Of a stretch of 64,000 bases of DNA, positions 63,932 through 64,000 are shown in pieces (positions within the stretch are counted from its first letter, which is position 1; each line of letters opens with the position of its first letter). The stretch is from Ampelocalamus luodianensis. Lineage: Eukaryota; Streptophyta; Magnoliopsida; Poales; Poaceae. Both the position numbers and the translations under genes were made by a program. The stretch is taken from the NCBI GenBank assembly GCA_036346255.1, contig CM070633.1, positions 35,494,192 through 35,558,191 of the forward strand, read 5' to 3'. The notes under the pieces are model-generated. The model was not told the DNA's origin, did no database searches, and saw nothing but the letters and a program-made list of their open reading frames with translations.

Positions 63932-64000
63932 CTTTCACATACAGAGTCCGTTGGAGATCCACGAGTACTTGATTGAAAGCTTATTTCGTCCTCTTTCCAA
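63658..64000 (+). repeat. 3' LTR of the gag-pro element (partial)
   Basis: Matches 58,761-59,103 with 18 substitutions and no gaps; cut by the window end. The gag-pro stop codon is at 63,929-63,931 within it. Confidence 0.95.

Larger units (their letters stand above)
58761..64000 (+). mobile_element. Gag-pro-only (non-autonomous) Gypsy LTR element, right end cut
   Basis: 5' LTR 58,761-59,721 starts TGATGAGGAC and ends GGGTTCATCA (5-bp inverted ends TGATG/CATCA). Primer-binding site at 59,724, long leader, gag-pro ORF 61,649-63,931, polypurine tract at 63,645-63,657, and 3' LTR from 63,658 to the window edge. RT, RNase H and integrase are absent, and the polypurine tract follows the protease directly, so this is a non-autonomous architecture rather than a window artefact. 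Over the 343 LTR bases visible twice I count 18 differences (16 transitions), about 5%. Confidence 0.9.

Overview
The window is plant nuclear DNA, almost certainly from a grass. The evidence is nested Tekay-, Tat- and SIRE-like LTR retrotransposons, Mutator-like elements (MULEs) with plant mobile domain genes, a tRNA-derived SINE, a small MITE, and one GC-rich AP2/ERF gene whose AP2 domain is of the RAP2.4 type. I see no rRNA, tRNA, CRISPR array or organellar gene. Only one host gene looks intact. Nearly all other coding matter is transposon-derived and broken by stops and frameshifts.

Layout. 1-6430: reverse-strand Ty3/Gypsy Tekay-like element (LTR part, chromodomain, integrase, RNase H, RT, protease, gag). 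6.4-11.7 kb: plus-strand Copia (SIRE-like) 5' LTR, primer-binding site, gag, protease and integrase remnants. 11.8-21 kb: 3' half of a Tat-like Gypsy element, with the integrase C-terminus on + and the long antisense ORF on -, the latter split by a 3.2-kb solo LTR with a near-perfect target duplication. 19.7-25.7 kb: two diverged LTR-like copies in tandem with minisatellites and a nested reversed LTR. 26.5-31.5 kb: Copia LTR pieces around a rearranged reverse Tekay-like element. 31.9-32.2 kb: a 328-bp inverted-repeat element with a perfect 9-bp target duplication. 33.1-34.0 kb: MULE transposase C-terminus. 35,268-42,146: a complete but decayed Copia element with a 5-bp target duplication. 42.6 kb: SINE. 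43.2-44.8 kb: head of a truncated MULE. 45.0-54.0 kb: a ~9-kb MULE with terminal inverted repeats, a reverse-strand transposase gene and a second reverse-strand gene with a plant mobile domain. 54.2-54.6 kb: Tourist-like MITE. 55.2-58.0 kb: the ERF gene with promoter, leader intron and 3' region. 58,563-58,760: start of a Gypsy LTR into which a gag-pro-only LTR element (58,761 to beyond 64,000) has inserted.

Most striking points. (1) The 9-kb MULE and the neighbouring MULE head share one design: arrays of short hairpins next to the terminus, then a reverse TATA box, a leader exon, a leader intron (repeat-filled in two of three cases) and then coding sequence. The hairpin sequence differs between ends while the geometry is kept. 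(2) The gag-pro element has LTRs, a primer-binding site and a polypurine tract but no reverse transcriptase or integrase, and its 760-codon ORF runs about 91 codons into the 3' LTR. (3) The ERF gene has a 98-bp tandem duplication just above its core promoter and a ~520-bp leader with no ATG.

Limits: domain calls are from reading motifs, not profile searches. Boundaries given as about or candidate are uncertain, and the many one-base indels in transposon frames could be decay or sequencing error.
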